Assembly: GCA_033964015.1 (NCBI GenBank)
Contig: CM066915.1
Location: 7,303,575 to 7,367,574 of the forward strand
Direction: 5' to 3'
DNA length: 64,000 bases
From: Scolanthus callimorphus
Lineage: Eukaryota; Cnidaria; Anthozoa; Actiniaria; Edwardsiidae
Shown: positions 21,480-33,254 of the stretch, one piece after another
Layout of the letters: each line of letters starts with the position of its first letter
How positions within the stretch are numbered: the first letter of the stretch is position 1
The notes under the pieces: model-generated
Databases searched by the model: none
Told to the model about the DNA's origin: nothing
The model's input: only the letters and a program-made list of their open reading frames with translations
Made by a program: the position numbers and the translations under genes

Positions 21480-23011
21480 CTATTCACTCATAGTAGACAG
21501 AATACTCATAGCCGAGTCAATAAACTCTGATGCTTGCTCCTCTGATACTATGTGTGGAAAGTATATCAGGCCCCAGTACAGGTTTCCATTCACTGAAACA
21601 ACATTGTTGCCAAACACTGGACCTGTATGGTGTTCTGCCATTGCAAAATAAGTTCCGCTTAACTTGAATGCCCAGTCATTGTTTTTACCTACATCAAAGC
21701 GGCCTCGGTTGGAAGTGTTAAACACGCTATCATATCTACCTTGGGTTTTCTCATCAGTCATAATTTTATGTGACATTTCTATGTTGCTAAACAATTTTAA
21801 GAAAAAGAAATGCTCCTTCTTTTTTATTTTGTTGTGTACGGCACTCGTACATTCGGCAGCATACTTCCAAAATTCTTCTTTGCTGGGCAGCCCATCAATG
21901 CTTCCGCTGTTGCAGGGGTTTGCATTGTAAACATGATAACACTAATGTAGCAACCAAAGTCCTTAGGTTTAACTTCTGGTTGGCATTCTTTCCTCATTGA
22001 TACATTACAGCTGGTAGGTATCTTACATGGAGTTGTCAGGGGCTTGTGGGAGCCTTTGTTCAAAATCTTGGTCATAGCAAAAAGATTGGCAGCTGTTAAT
22101 GCCCCGTGTATAGTAGCCTTGTTCTCCTTGGCAACTTTGGCAACCTTGGACAGTTTTTCTGCAGGAAGGACTCTAGGAATAATACAGGTTTTCTTTTCTG
22201 CCTTTGGCATTCCAGGATTGACAGACGGGAAACAATTTAAAAAGGTATTTCTTGATGCTCCGAATTTCATAAGTATTGGAAACACTCTAAACATGCATTT
22301 CTCAAGCACACTTGCTTTCAACTTCTCTTTTACGAGTACAAGAAATGGAGGCTTATAATCCATACTCTCTACTTCAAAATCTTCCCCCACATGAAGCTTG
22401 TTGAGGTACAAGAGGAACTGTTCGTACAAGGCCATTATAGAACCTCCATCACATAAAGCATGGTGGAAAGTAAACAGCAGAGCGTTGCGTAACACACCCT
22501 CGTCGGTTTTATATTCTTCAAGCATAGTAACCCGCCACAACGGCTTTTCGAGGCTTGCAAACGACATGCGACTATCCTCTGAAAATGCTTGCTCCCAATG
22601 CTCAGCGCTCAGTGGTTTCCTAATGAAATCAGCGGTGGAATCCGTTTCGACAAAGAAGTAACCCTTGTCTTGCTTCTCCGCCTTCATTCGCAACGCGGGG
22701 TATCTTTTTGCAAGCAAAACCAAAGCTTTCTCAACAAGATCATGGTCTAGAGTTTCTTGGGAATCAATCAGAAGGACAGTGACATCTAGTCCACTCCCTG
22801 GCCCTGCTTCTTCCATGGAGATCATGGTACTCTCAAATTTATCCATTTTTCGGGTGAGCTTTCCGTGCTTGTTTCGGAAGGGTTGATAAACTCGAGCATC
22901 TTCTTCTGATTCTGAACCGAAAAACTTTGCAATGGCGATAAAACCGACTATCACTGATACCGCAATGCAAACTGCAAAGTACCATTCACTAGGCAACTCC
23001 ATTCTGATCAC
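21480..23011 (-). pseudogene. Acyltransferase-like protein with HHxxxDG motif, intronless, frameshifted
   Basis: The frame from ATG 23011 reads one N-terminal membrane segment (WYFAVCIAVSVIVGFIAIA). A condensation/alcohol-acetyltransferase-like fold follows, with the catalytic-type motif HHALCDGGS at about residue 187 and FGCYISVI near residue 354. The frame is lost between about 21930 and 21950. Downstream, a second frame carries the expected remainder (EEFWKYAAECT, then FDVGKNNDWAFKLSG, NGNLYWGLIYFP) to a TAG-type end at 21480. Together they make about 510 residues, typical of this family. Restoring the frame needs one added base or two removed. Known for the family: transfer of acyl groups to an alcohol or amine; the substrate here is unknown. 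The lack of introns suggests a retrocopy or an ancestrally intronless gene. It may be a sequence error rather than a true pseudogene, because both parts are otherwise undamaged. Transcribed head to head with the LCLAT1-type gene. Confidence 0.75.
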
Positions 23012-23977
23012 AAATTGGAGAGATTAAGGGGTAACGCGAAGGGTTGAAGAGTAGTTGTTGCTCAGATCGTTGTAGTAGATGACCTGGTTCCCAGTCTTCT
23101 GGGTAAATCTGAAATTTTTCGCATCACGTGCTTTTCTATTCTATGTGTGCCGAAAAATAGTTTCAAGTATCACCCAGAGACGGTAAAAATATAAGAAAAT
23201 AGATAACCTATAACAAAAAAAATTTGAATGTTAAATTATTTTTTGCCATATGTTTTTCTTTTGGATGTTTATAATAATACCAAGAGAAAAGAAATCTGCC
23301 AAAATAGCACGACGTTTGAAAAACGGGCCTATCGAGCTCTACTCAATTTGTCTATATGTTTAATTTATCCTCTTTGATATGCAGACCATATCATTTTTGC
23401 ATCCTCGCGCGCCAGGGTCCTCCCTTCACCTCCCCCTGGGGAGGCCTGGCCGGCCTGGCCGAAACGTCTACAGCTATTAAAGAGAAAAATATGTAAACAA
23501 TGACACGTCATCTGGCAAAAAATCCCGGTTTGAATTCCCAGTAGTTCTCTGAGTCAAATGGAAAGGTCTCAATCCGGTAATTCACGAGAACAGCCACGAT
23601 TGGACGAAAGTCCGAGAACGGTCTGCACCAATTTCCGGGAATTTCGGTCAGAAATCAAATGGAAAGAGACAAATTCCTGGAAATTCCCGTTCTCCGAAAA
23701 TTCCCACTTTTGGGGTAAGCTCCAAAGGTTGTCCCAAATTTCCATTTGACTTCTAAACCGAAAATTCCGGGATTTTTGCCAAATGGAAAGCGCCCCAACG
23801 GTTCCCTCTCTCCCTGCATACCGGAAGTTGGACGATCCTGGGAACGAGGCTGGGATGCCGGAAATATACCCATGCACCCCCGCGCGCGTGCGAACCCGCG
23901 TTCGATCACAGAAGTGCTTAGTTGGTTCCAATTTTAGCTGCTGTTTCCTTCTTTTCCTCTTTCTATCTTCTCAGAAA
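23012..23977. promoter_or_regulatory. Shared 5' region of two divergent genes
   Basis: About 966 bp separate the start codons of the minus-strand acyltransferase-like gene and the plus-strand LCLAT1-type gene. A CRE-like tgacacgtca lies near 23500. A GC-rich ggcctggccggcctggcc is at about 23444. A repeat with 'caaatggaaag' blocks covers about 23555-23795. Bidirectional promoter activity is inferred from position only. Confidence 0.4.
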
Positions 23978-26900
23978 ATGCTACGAAATCCGCTAGGGGG
24001 CCTTTTGTACTTGGTGCTACTCTATCTAAGCTCCTTCTTTGGCTCGATTTTTATAATGGGGCCTTCTTTACCGCTTCTGCTCTGTCGACCCAAGTTGTTT
24101 CGATGGTTTAACGACCAAATGATCGGTTTATGGCTGGCATTCCCACCGGTAAGATAAAGTATAATGACAAATATTTCACGTGGATTAGTTCCCACACAGC
24201 CTATCTTTAATGTGAATGCGATCTTTCGTGCTCGATAGCTTTCACACAATACTCACACATGCTTGTTTTTGTGATCTCCGGGGGTGGATCTACAAACCAA
24301 TCGCTTCAATCAGGCACTACTTGGTGAGTTTATACTTTTACTGTTTTTTATTCATTGCGTTAGAATTTAGAATTTATCAATTTTGCCTTCTATTTAAATG
24401 CTCGTAACTGATAATTCTATGCGTGTAGAATGTGGTATCTGTGTCTGTATGGCATACTAACACCCTTTTGGTTACAAAACACTTTTCACCACAATATGGG
24501 TCCAGATATGCCCAAAACAAAATCATAACACCTACACTTTTCTACCTTATTAAGTTAAATACGAAATACAAAGTAAACTTAAACTTTATGTTAAAAAGTT
24601 ATTACGTTTCAATCAAGAGTTTTGCATGTAGTCTCGCTGATGGAGTAATTATAAGCTTTTCTACCTTCGTTTGAATAACAATTTTAATTGCATGACTGCT
24701 GTTTTTTGACTGACCACAGTAAAACCTTTGTTGCTTTAGATTTGTTAAAACAAAAGTAATAAGTTCCCCATTGTGTTATGTACAAATGCTGTTTCATAAT
24801 GTGACTGTTATAAATCATGTTTCCAAGTCCAAAAGTTTTGTTGTACTTTGCCCATCTGCAGTCACCCCATATTGACACCACACTGTCACTTCCTGTATGT
24901 GGAGGCCATTATAGAGAACTTGTATGACTTGTCAAACTACTGTCAATGATCACATACTGGTATGGTGTAGGAACTCTTTCTAAGCTAATACAGTATGGTT
25001 AAGCAAAGCCAATTACACTACACTCTTATTTTATAACAGCCAATTTAGAACTTGAACATTTAGCCTGAAATATACCCAAATTTTAAGAACATGCTAATAA
25101 CATGCTAGGTGTAAGAGGCAAAAATTTGGGGGTGTTTTTACAGCTGTATTTGGCATAATTTTGTGCCCTGCAGTGATGTTTACAAATGAGTTCTTTACCC
25201 GACTTCATACTCCCAGAAAATTGTGTGAGGACTCACAGAATTGCAAGATCTTGATGTACGCGGATGATACAGTAATATATTTTACCGATAAAGACCCTAA
25301 TGTAATTAGTAGTATCGCGATTCACCCTGCCACTATGTGTTGTTGTGTGCCGTCAATATTTTGTGGTATTGACGGCTCAAAAAGAGCTAGCAAAATTCAA
25401 CTTTTTTCGCACGAATTTATGTTTCATTTCATTGTCAATAGTTAGAAATAACGTTTAGCTATATTTCTAGCAATATCTTATGGCAGAAAGAGATTTTTTT
25501 CGCCGAAAAAGATGGAAAAATGTAAACAGAAAATGCTCGAGCTCGTGCGAAAAGCCCATGTGATTGCGTGAGATCGTGCGTAAATGTAATGAGAATTGAA
25601 ATTTCAATCGACAATAAATAGCACTATTTCTTGCCAAATAGCACTATTTCTTGCCATTTCCTCCAGAAAATCTTCAAGAATCGCGATACAATATTAATTA
25701 CGATTTTGAGACGGCAATTCCACAAAATATTGACGGCGTTGGAAGAAAATATTTTCACGTATTGGGCTCCGTCGCTGCGCGACTCCGCCCAATACGTGAA
25801 CATATTTTCTCCCAACTAGCCGTCAATATTTTGTGGAATTGCCGTCTCAAAATCGTAATTAGTATATAGTATTCTTACTAGTGAACTTAAGACGATAAAT
25901 CAGTGGCTGCTTCACAATAATCTGTTTATGCACCAAGGCAAAACAGAATACGTTCTTTTCGGGACAAGCCCAAGACTAGCATCGGCCAACTTTTCTATCC
26001 TTGTAAATGATAAGGCACTCAAAAGAGTAAATGAATATTAAATACCTTGGGGTAATCATAGATGAAACCCTTACGTGGAAAGCACATGTAAAATATTTAA
26101 TTGCGAAAGCAGGTAGAAGAGTTGGGATGCTCGGTCGCACTAGAAAAAATATCAGTATGGCTTCCGCGAATACCATATACAAATCTTTTATTTTGCCAGT
26201 TTTAGATTATTGCGACACGGTATGGAACGGCTGCGGACTCACAAATAGTAATAGCATTGAAAAGGTCCAAAGACGGGCTTCACATATCATAATGAAGTCT
26301 GATAGTAGTGATAATGCTCTTGAACACCTACGATATCCAACACTAGAAAGCAGACGTGAAGAACATATATTAAAGCTAGTTAAGTTGCTTAGGCAGTAAA
26401 TGTCCACAACTGTTCCAAAATTATTTTACTTTTAATAGAGATGTCAGCGTGCGTCAGACTAGACAGAGCAACATCTTAAGACCTCCAGCAGTAAAATTGG
26501 AATGTACGAAAAGATCATTTTTTTATCATGGCTGCATAGTTTTTAACAAATATTGTAACATTTAGAATTTTATCGCATTTTATCGCATATTTAGAATTTT
26601 ATCGAATTTTATTGCATACTTAATTTTAACTATTTTTAGATTGTAAATAATTATACTTTTGTACATAATGTATATTTTACTATTTTATCATAGTGTATAA
26701 ACGGCCTCTGTTGATAACAATATTATCTGTTTGTAATATTGAAAGAGATACCGTTTTAAAATAAAGGCATCTATCTATCTATCATAATAATGCCACTTTG
26801 CTTTTTTCCCAGAGTTGGTATTCAATGTGCGAGTGTTTATTACTGGAGATAAACCTCCACGCAGTGATGCATCACTGATTATTATGAACCACCGATGCCG

Positions 26901-29900
26901 ACTCGACTGGATGTTTTATTGGTCTGTACTGCATCGTTATGGTGAGCTTAAGCATGAGAAGATCATTCTAAAAGATGATTTGAAAAACATCCCTGGTCCA
27001 GGTGAGCATGGAACACAATAGACTCTTATCATGTTGATATGGCTTAATGATATCTTATAGTTATCAGAAAGCAAATTCCAGTATTCAATTCAGCACATCC
27101 ATATTAATTGTGACTCTCCATACGAAAACCTGTAATAACGATTTCTGGCTCTTCACAGTTTTTTGTTACAACGTGTTGCAATGCATTTCAGTAGCATTGG
27201 GGAACGTTGCCAATGCGTTGGAAATCATTGATACTGCATTGCCAATGCATTTCCTTTTCGTTGAGAGCATTATGCCATAGCGTTGCAATGCTTTTGAAAT
27301 TTCCGCTTTGTCTAGCCTTGCAAGGTTATCATGCAATTAAATCAAACTAGGTATGCGAAGGAACCTTTCACCGTTCTTCTCTCTCATAATACACAACCAA
27401 TTAGATAGCGTGCAAAGAGCAAACATTGATAACCGAAGCTCATAGGTTTCTCTGACCTCTGAAATCCAAGGGAAAGGCTTGCGTATGGAAGCTAATTTTC
27501 ATTCAAACAAGACACGAGGAGGTAAACTTGTTTTCCCTTGTGCCTGGTAGAACGCTTGAGAATTTTCTTAGAGAAGAAGCCTTAGCCTTCGGCCCAAATC
27601 CAAGAGTAATTCTATATCTGAAAGTTAGAGAATAACAACAGTCGCTATTCTGCAAATCATTCTGATTAAAACTTTGAATTGAAGCAAAAACTGTAACTAT
27701 GAAAGTTTCCTTAGGAAAGGAAACATGAAAAAGGATTTACCAGTTGAATTGTTCCTTGAATCGATTTTCGTAGACCCATATCTTTCATGTCTTCATAGAG
27801 AAGAATCGTCTTGCAAACACACACACTTATAGAATGTCCGTTATCTCTTTGTTCGATCAGCCTCTTTCCCTCAGATAAATAACTCTTCATCTGAAGACAT
27901 AAGAAAAACCTCTAGGCATTTTATTCTTGGGGGTGTGTGAAAGAAGTGTTTCATTCAATGCGGCAGATATGGCAGGGAATCACTAGGCAAACAAAGTTTG
28001 ATTGACATCCACTAAAAACCAGTCGCAAAATATGAAATGCACAGTCATGACTGAGAATGAGTGTAATAGAGTGGTTTTCATAAACCTGTGGAACAAAGAG
28101 TAATAGTCAATCCACAGGTTTATGAAAACCACTCCAAGGGGTGAACTAGAGTACATGAGATATCTGACACTTGAAGTGTATCCTAATTATCGCTGTCGGA
28201 AATGTTTTCTTTGTCAAACTACAGTTTGATTAATTACTGCTAATGATAACCCCTGAGTGTTGGGAATCTATCATAAGCGTTGCAATTAAACTTAAAAGCA
28301 TTTCACTGTTTTGAGAATCTTTGGAGATCGGATGACAATGCGTTGTAGAAGCATTGGTGTTTTGTTGGCAATCATTTTGCAAGGCATTGTGAACCATTCC
28401 CACTGCGTTGTGAAGCGTTGTCAATGCATTGGCATTGCGTTGTAAAGCATTTAAATGCAAATTTCATTAATATGGGTTTTCACATGGAGAGTCACAATTA
28501 GTAAAGCTTTTAAGTTTGGTGAAGATTGTTGAATACTTACTGAGATAATATACCATAAAATGTATGGTGGTACCACCATCAATGCGCTAGCAGCCTCATT
28601 TTGATGTACATGATACATTTCTTTGTAAAAAAAAAAAACAGGTCAGAAAGCTAAGATTTGAACATTCATATCTCAGCTAGTTTTCGAGTAATTCTTCCCA
28701 AACTTTGCAGCTTTACTAATACAGATCAATATGTGCTGGATTCCGATAAATATTAATATGATTATTGGTCTATACTCTACAGAGTTGTACAAACTTTGCA
28801 TCTAAAAACTCTCATCCTGGGGTCCTGTATAGCATTGGGGGTTGGGGCTAGGGGTAGCAAATGGTACAGCGAGACCAAGGCTTAAAAAATTGAAATTGAG
28901 ATGATCAAAGACTGCACCTCACCCATTCTCAGTTATTTGCATTAATGTGACAGAAAACAAGCTAAATGGGCAAGCCACAAGATTTTAAGTTAAAGCAGGA
29001 AAATGCTTTCCTCGTTACTGGATGTAGTAGCAACACCAAAAAACTTTGTAACATTTGAAATGTTAGCCCTTTCTGTGGCTTTTTGCCATGAAACACAAAC
29101 TGTTTTGAACCAAGAAAGCAAGGAACGTCTGGGGATTCTTAAAGTTTTCCTAGTCCCAGGCAATATGGCAACACGCAACATGGCAGCCAGTGTCACAGCC
29201 AGCTGAAAGACAAATGCGTTTTCCACTTTTTTAAAGGCCCATCACCAACCGAGAGCCTTTGCGGACTCTTAGCCAATCAGAGCAGCCGAAAAACAATAAA
29301 TCAAATTGAAAACAATAGAAAACTGGGTGCAAAGGCTCCCACAACTATTTGCCAATATTTTTCACAAATTGACCTTTGTCATACAATGCCACTGCATTGC
29401 CTCTGCTTTCGCATGTGAGGCACACATCTGGTAAAATCCACTTCCATCTAAGGCCTTGTCCACACTAACGCATTTTCAAAAGTATTTGTTTTCAAACCTA
29501 TACAAATTCGATGCGTGTTAGTGTGGACGAGAGATTTAGCTCCAAACAAGCAATCAGTTTTTATCTGACGTTGACTTGTGCAAGGATAGTATCAAATTAA
29601 GTGGTACAGTTGACGTCATCGTTTTCTTTTTTATCTGGATTCGACCCTCCACACTAAAACGATATATATAACGGATTCGTTTTTATTCACTTTCGAGAGC
29701 GTTTTCAAACTTATACGGATTCAATGAAAACGATCAGCATGTTAGTGTGGATGGAAGGCGTAAACCTATCAAAAAGTATACGGATTCAAACGAAAACGCG
29801 TTAGTGTGGACGGGCTCTAAGTTCTGATTGTTTGAAAATGCATGCGCAACTGTTAAGAAAAGTAATGTGAGCTACATGATAACACATCAGTTTGTGAACA

Positions 29901-31040
29901 TTGAAAACATTTGCATCAGAATACAATTATTCTTTGTCTTTTTCTCACTGGATCTTTTTTATTTTTGGAAATTTTACTTTCTAAAATCGCTTCTGAAACA
30001 GGCATTGACTTCACCACTACAGGCAAAATATGTAGAAAGTGCAGCTTTGGTGAAGTTAGGGCTTGCACTGGCTTTACGCCATCTGATGTGAAACATAGAC
30101 ACTACAGTTTCATAACCAACAATCCATAGGCGACAGAGCCATACATTAAGGGGGTGCTCGAGCACCCCACTTTTCATCAAATTTTCATACATTTACTGTA
30201 TTTTGTGTTTTCTCTCTTCCCATACATCCTTACCAATGAGCTCCCAATTTTATATGGTACCGCACTGCATATGCAATCATATTTCTAATAGATTCACCTT
30301 GTTGCACAGGTTGGGCCATGCAAAATTCGATGTTTATTTTCCTGCGGCGGCGTTGGGAGCAGGACCAAGGCTACCTTAATGATGTCCTGGATTACTTCAA
30401 AGAAGTGTCATATCCTTTGCAGCTGTTAATATTTCCTGAAGGGACTAATTTTGGGGTAACTAGCAAAAACAAAAGTGATAGCTTTGCAAAGAAAAATAAT
30501 CTCCCTCTCTATGAATATGTGTTGCATCCAAGGGTAAAGGGGTTCACATTTTGTGTTGAGAAGCTCAGAAAAGACACTTTAGATGCCATACATGACGTCA
30601 CAATAGCATATGACGTCAACAAGACTTTTGATGAGCTGGACCTGTTGCTTGGAAGATTCCCAAAGGAGATGCATTTTCACATTCAACGTTACCCGATAGC
30701 AGAAGTCCCAGAAGATCTTGAAAAGCTCGAAGAATGGTGCAATAATTGTTGGGCAGAGAAAGAAGAGAGGTTAAAGAAATTTTACACCCATAATAATAGG
30801 TTTGACATTCCCAATGAGGAAGTACCTGTGTGCGATAATAGAGAAGTGGATGCGAAGCGTCAGATGAAAATGCTGTTGATTTTTTGGATATCATTTGTTA
30901 TAATGAGTTGTCTCAGTGTTTACTATATCGCAGTTGTCAGGTGGTATTTCTATGCAGTGATGATATTTTATGTTCTGCAGTCCATTCTAGGAAAAGGAAC
31001 TGATAAATTACAGCTTTGGTCGCATAAAAAATTTAATTGA
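23978..31040 (+). CDS. LCLAT1: Lysocardiolipin/lysophospholipid acyltransferase, LCLAT1 (AGPAT) family, three exons
   Basis: Exons: 23978-24148, 26815-27001, 30310-31040 (stop TGA at 31038), giving 362 residues. Exon 1 encodes a membrane segment (LYLVLLYLSSFFGSIF). Exon 2 holds the acyltransferase block I NHRCRLDW (HX4D). Exon 3 holds WAMQ, block III FPEGT and YEYVLHPRVKGFTF, then two C-terminal membrane segments around residues 300-345. This order matches vertebrate LCLAT1, which re-acylates lysocardiolipin and lysophosphatidylinositol at the ER/mitochondria-associated membrane. The acceptor of exon 2 is ambiguous (AG at 26812 or 26814); the second keeps phase. A few residues between exons 1 and 2 are missing compared with the vertebrate protein. 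The start codon lies 8 bp after a pyrimidine-rich tract ending in cag, so an upstream non-coding exon is possible. Intron 1 carries a LINE fragment and intron 2 two inverted-repeat elements. Confidence 0.92.
25215..26790 (+). mobile_element. 5'-truncated non-LTR retrotransposon (LINE), split by an inserted element
   Basis: The plus strand encodes part of a reverse transcriptase: KILMYADDTVIYFTD with the catalytic YADD at 25257-25268. After an interruption come ELKTINQWLLHNNLF, GKTEYVLFGT, then KYLGVIID and LPVLDYCDTVWNGC up to 26399. The thumb/C-terminal region is of the kind seen in Jockey/CR1/RTE-like LINEs. It ends with ataaaggcatctatctatct, a short-repeat 3' tail. The 5' part is missing, and stops plus indels (for example TAA at about 26039) show it is dead. 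It lies in LCLAT1 intron 1, and its tail ends about 25 bp before the exon 2 acceptor. Confidence 0.85.
25312..25855. mobile_element. Palindromic element inserted in the LINE
   Basis: A 9-bp direct duplication taattagta at 25303-25311 and 25856-25864 flanks the insert. Its right third (25696-25861) is a near-perfect hairpin: acgattttgagacggcaatt..gccgtcaatattttgtgg. The central loop is mirrored around 'gcccaatacgtgaa' and 'ttcacgtattgggc'. A third copy of the cgtcaatattttgtgg end lies at about 25350. A 19-bp direct duplication aatagcactatttcttgcc is at about 25619-25657. It has no coding capacity. Confidence 0.75.
27105..28500. mobile_element. 1.4-kb element with terminal inverted repeats in LCLAT1 intron 2
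   Basis: Left end taattgtgactctccatacg followed by aaaacc; right end ggttttcacatggagagtcacaatta. Both subterminal parts hold 'ttgcaatgc'/'gcattgc' repeats in opposite orientation (27170-27300 and 28330-28450). No transposase frame is present. It contains the separate hairpin at 28070-28133. Confidence 0.8.
28070..28133. repeat. Perfect 23-bp stem hairpin
   Basis: Arms agtggttttcataaacctgt and acaggtttatgaaaaccact (with gga/tcc closing the stem) around an 18-base loop. It is nested in the 27105-28500 element. Confidence 0.85.
29450..29820. mobile_element. Miniature element with modular ends (aaggccttgtccacactaacg)
   Basis: Left end aaggccttgtccacactaac; right end cgcgttagtgtggacgggct. Inner copies of 'gttagtgtgga' and 'aaacgatat/atacgga' lie in both orientations. 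It sits in LCLAT1 intron 2, about 490 bp before exon 3. Confidence 0.85.
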
Positions 31041-31459
31041 TGCGTCTAACATGTGCTAATTTTTCATATGCAACAGTCCATCTGAGACTTCCATGTCCGG
31101 CCAAGAAGCGCCAAAATATGTTTGATATTTTTTTCCTGTTTTTTTTTTTTCAAAAGATAGAAAAATATTTGTATCAACTTAACGAAAAACAATGAAGAAC
31201 AAAAAAATCAGGGTCTTTTGGCGCTCTGACCTGTCTAACACCCTTGTTGGTTTAATCACGATTCCCCTGACGGCAATACGGGAAGCCCCTTCCCCTTTCC
31301 CACGTTAATTTTGATTAATAATTAACACATCCGTATTTTAGTAAAACTGAAAGGTTGGGCAGAACTACTTGCGTAATTTTTATAAAGAAATGTATGGTTA
31401 AATACATCAAAACGATGATACCCGTCCTTTTATTGCAAAAAGTAATCAATTATATAATA

Positions 31460-33254
31460 TATAGTGGTTTCAATAAAGTTTGTCACTCCAAAGACTAAAG
31501 CCTACAAGCTGTCGGCGCCAAGCATTGTGGGTCATTCGTGCTTTGAATAACAAATATATTCTCCATGAGTCAAAAATGCCGCGCGCGATGAGAGAAGTCA
31601 ACCTTAGCCTTTAACGTGTTTCCGAATTCGAGTGAGAGAATTGCACTGGCATCTAAAAATGTGCATTTTTAAGAGCGAATGTCTGATAAAAATTTCAGCC
31701 AAAGCTCAGCAAAATTTGACATTTCACGGTCACAACCCAAAATCTAATTTCCCTCAAAATTGTTTGGATGATACAATTAGCATTCTGTGGGTTTATTTTG
31801 CTCAAAGAGTTCGCTTCTCAAAGAAATCATAAAATAAAGACACTTACCATTATAATAATTGTAATTCGTTCCAATTGAATGCTCAATTGAAATTTTATTT
31901 TGGGCGCCTAGAAAGCTTTCTGAAGATGTATTACTAATTATTAATAAGCGCGTCTTTTGAATTTTTACGCGAGCGTTCCGATAATTTACGTTCATTATAC
32001 CTTCGAAGGTGTAGGATGACTAGCAAAAACGGACGGACGGAAAACAGAATAGAATTTGCGAAATATTTCTTTCTTTAGATATTTGTTCTACAGAATATTC
32101 CTGCGGAGTTTCAGTCGGGTCTCATGCAATCATCTCACAAATACCCCGTCAGTATTTGATTTTCTCCTTGACAAAGGAAAAGCGTGAAAAGTAAAATGTA
32201 CGCAGTAATGTCGTTCAAGTTAACAATAAAGTTATTGCGCCCTCCAATTTGAGATTTGAAGTGCACTATAAATTAAACATCGCGCTTTCCCAACACGCGT
32301 GTAAATCCATAGGCTTCCCAGGATCATTAATCGAACTTTAGAGTTGATAGTTCGCAGTTTTATAGTGTCGCTGTGTGAAGTTTGACTGAGTTCGATGAGC
32401 GCTAAAATATGAGTACCTACGAAAAATAAAAAGTTTGAAAAATACCCTTATCTAGTCCTTTAGTACTTTAATAAATCACTACTAGCATTTATTCGGTCAG
32501 AAATACACTTTTAAGCGAGTTTTAGCCAATTTTATTGTCACCTCTCACACTACTATATGTTCTGGAAGGCCGCAAACTGCAAAATTCAGAACGATCAGCG
32601 ATCCAAAAATTTCCCTCGATTTTTTCCCAAAAATCATCGTCGCTTGCTCAAACAAACCTCGCATAATAAAAGTAAAACTATTCAGCTTTGTTGTTTACCT
32701 TTCTCGTGGAAATCAAACCCTCTCTGGCTGATATAAATGGAGAATCTTTTCAGCCTCGTCCATTCGTTTTTGCGTGTTTTTGCGCGTGATCATTGGATTT
32801 GAATCAATCAAGTCTATCTCGCCGGTCACGCATTCGCGCGCAACAAAAGTTTTACCGGGTCTAGGACGGGAAGTGACTAGAGCCTGAGACAATGTCTGGC
32901 CCACCCCTCGACTGGAGAAAAAATGTCTCAACGGTTTGTGTTTTGGAACGGGATTGAATGCCGGGGCCGCCATTGCTCTCAGGACGAATGGACGAGGCTG
33001 AAAAGATTCTCCATTTATATTTTTCGTAGGTACTCATATTTTAGCGCTCATCGAACTCAGTCAAACTTCACACAGCGACACTATAAAACTGCAAACTATC
33101 AACTCTAAAGTTCGCTCAATGATCCTGGGAAGCCTATGGTAAATCAAATTGAATTTTGATTAGCACGTGAGACAACAAATGACTCACAATGCTTGGCGCC
33201 GACAGCTTGTAGGCTTTAGTCTTTTGGGTGACAAACTTTATTGAAACCACTATA
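31460..33254. mobile_element. Composite 1.8-kb inverted-repeat element carrying a small ORF
   Basis: Outer arms at about 31460-31540 and 33178-33254 are complementary (tatagtggtttcaataaagt with ttgtca; gtgacaaactttattgaaac). Inner arms at 32308-32427 and 33019-33139 are also complementary (ccataggcttcccaggatca; atgatcctgggaagcctatgg). On the left the two arms are separated by about 760 bp absent on the right, so something was inserted or lost. Inside, 32728-32765 is mirrored at 32984-33018. It lies just downstream of LCLAT1, and its left arm offers an aataaa that the gene could use as a poly(A) signal. Confidence 0.75.
32713..32973 (-). CDS. Small ORF inside the composite element, unknown
   Basis: 86 codons from an ATG in good context (gcaATGGCG). 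The protein starts MAAPAFNPVPKHKPLRHFF, has GQTLSQALVTSRPRPGKTF in the middle and ends with a charged helix-like RMDEAEKILHLY. I do not recognise it. The coding DNA is more GC-rich than its flanks, and its 3' part is mirrored just upstream of its start. It could be a captured host first exon or an element-encoded protein; a chance ORF is also possible. Confidence 0.3.
   Translation of the reverse strand: MAAPAFNPVPKHKPLRHFFSSRGVGQTLSQALVTSRPRPGKTFVARECVTGEIDLIDSNPMITRKNTQKRMDEAEKILHLYQPERV

Noticed and set aside
23783..24157. A longer LCLAT1 N-terminus starting at 23783
   Set aside because: The extra 65 residues come from a repeat and a Ser/Phe-rich pyrimidine tract; the family start fits the ATG at 23978.
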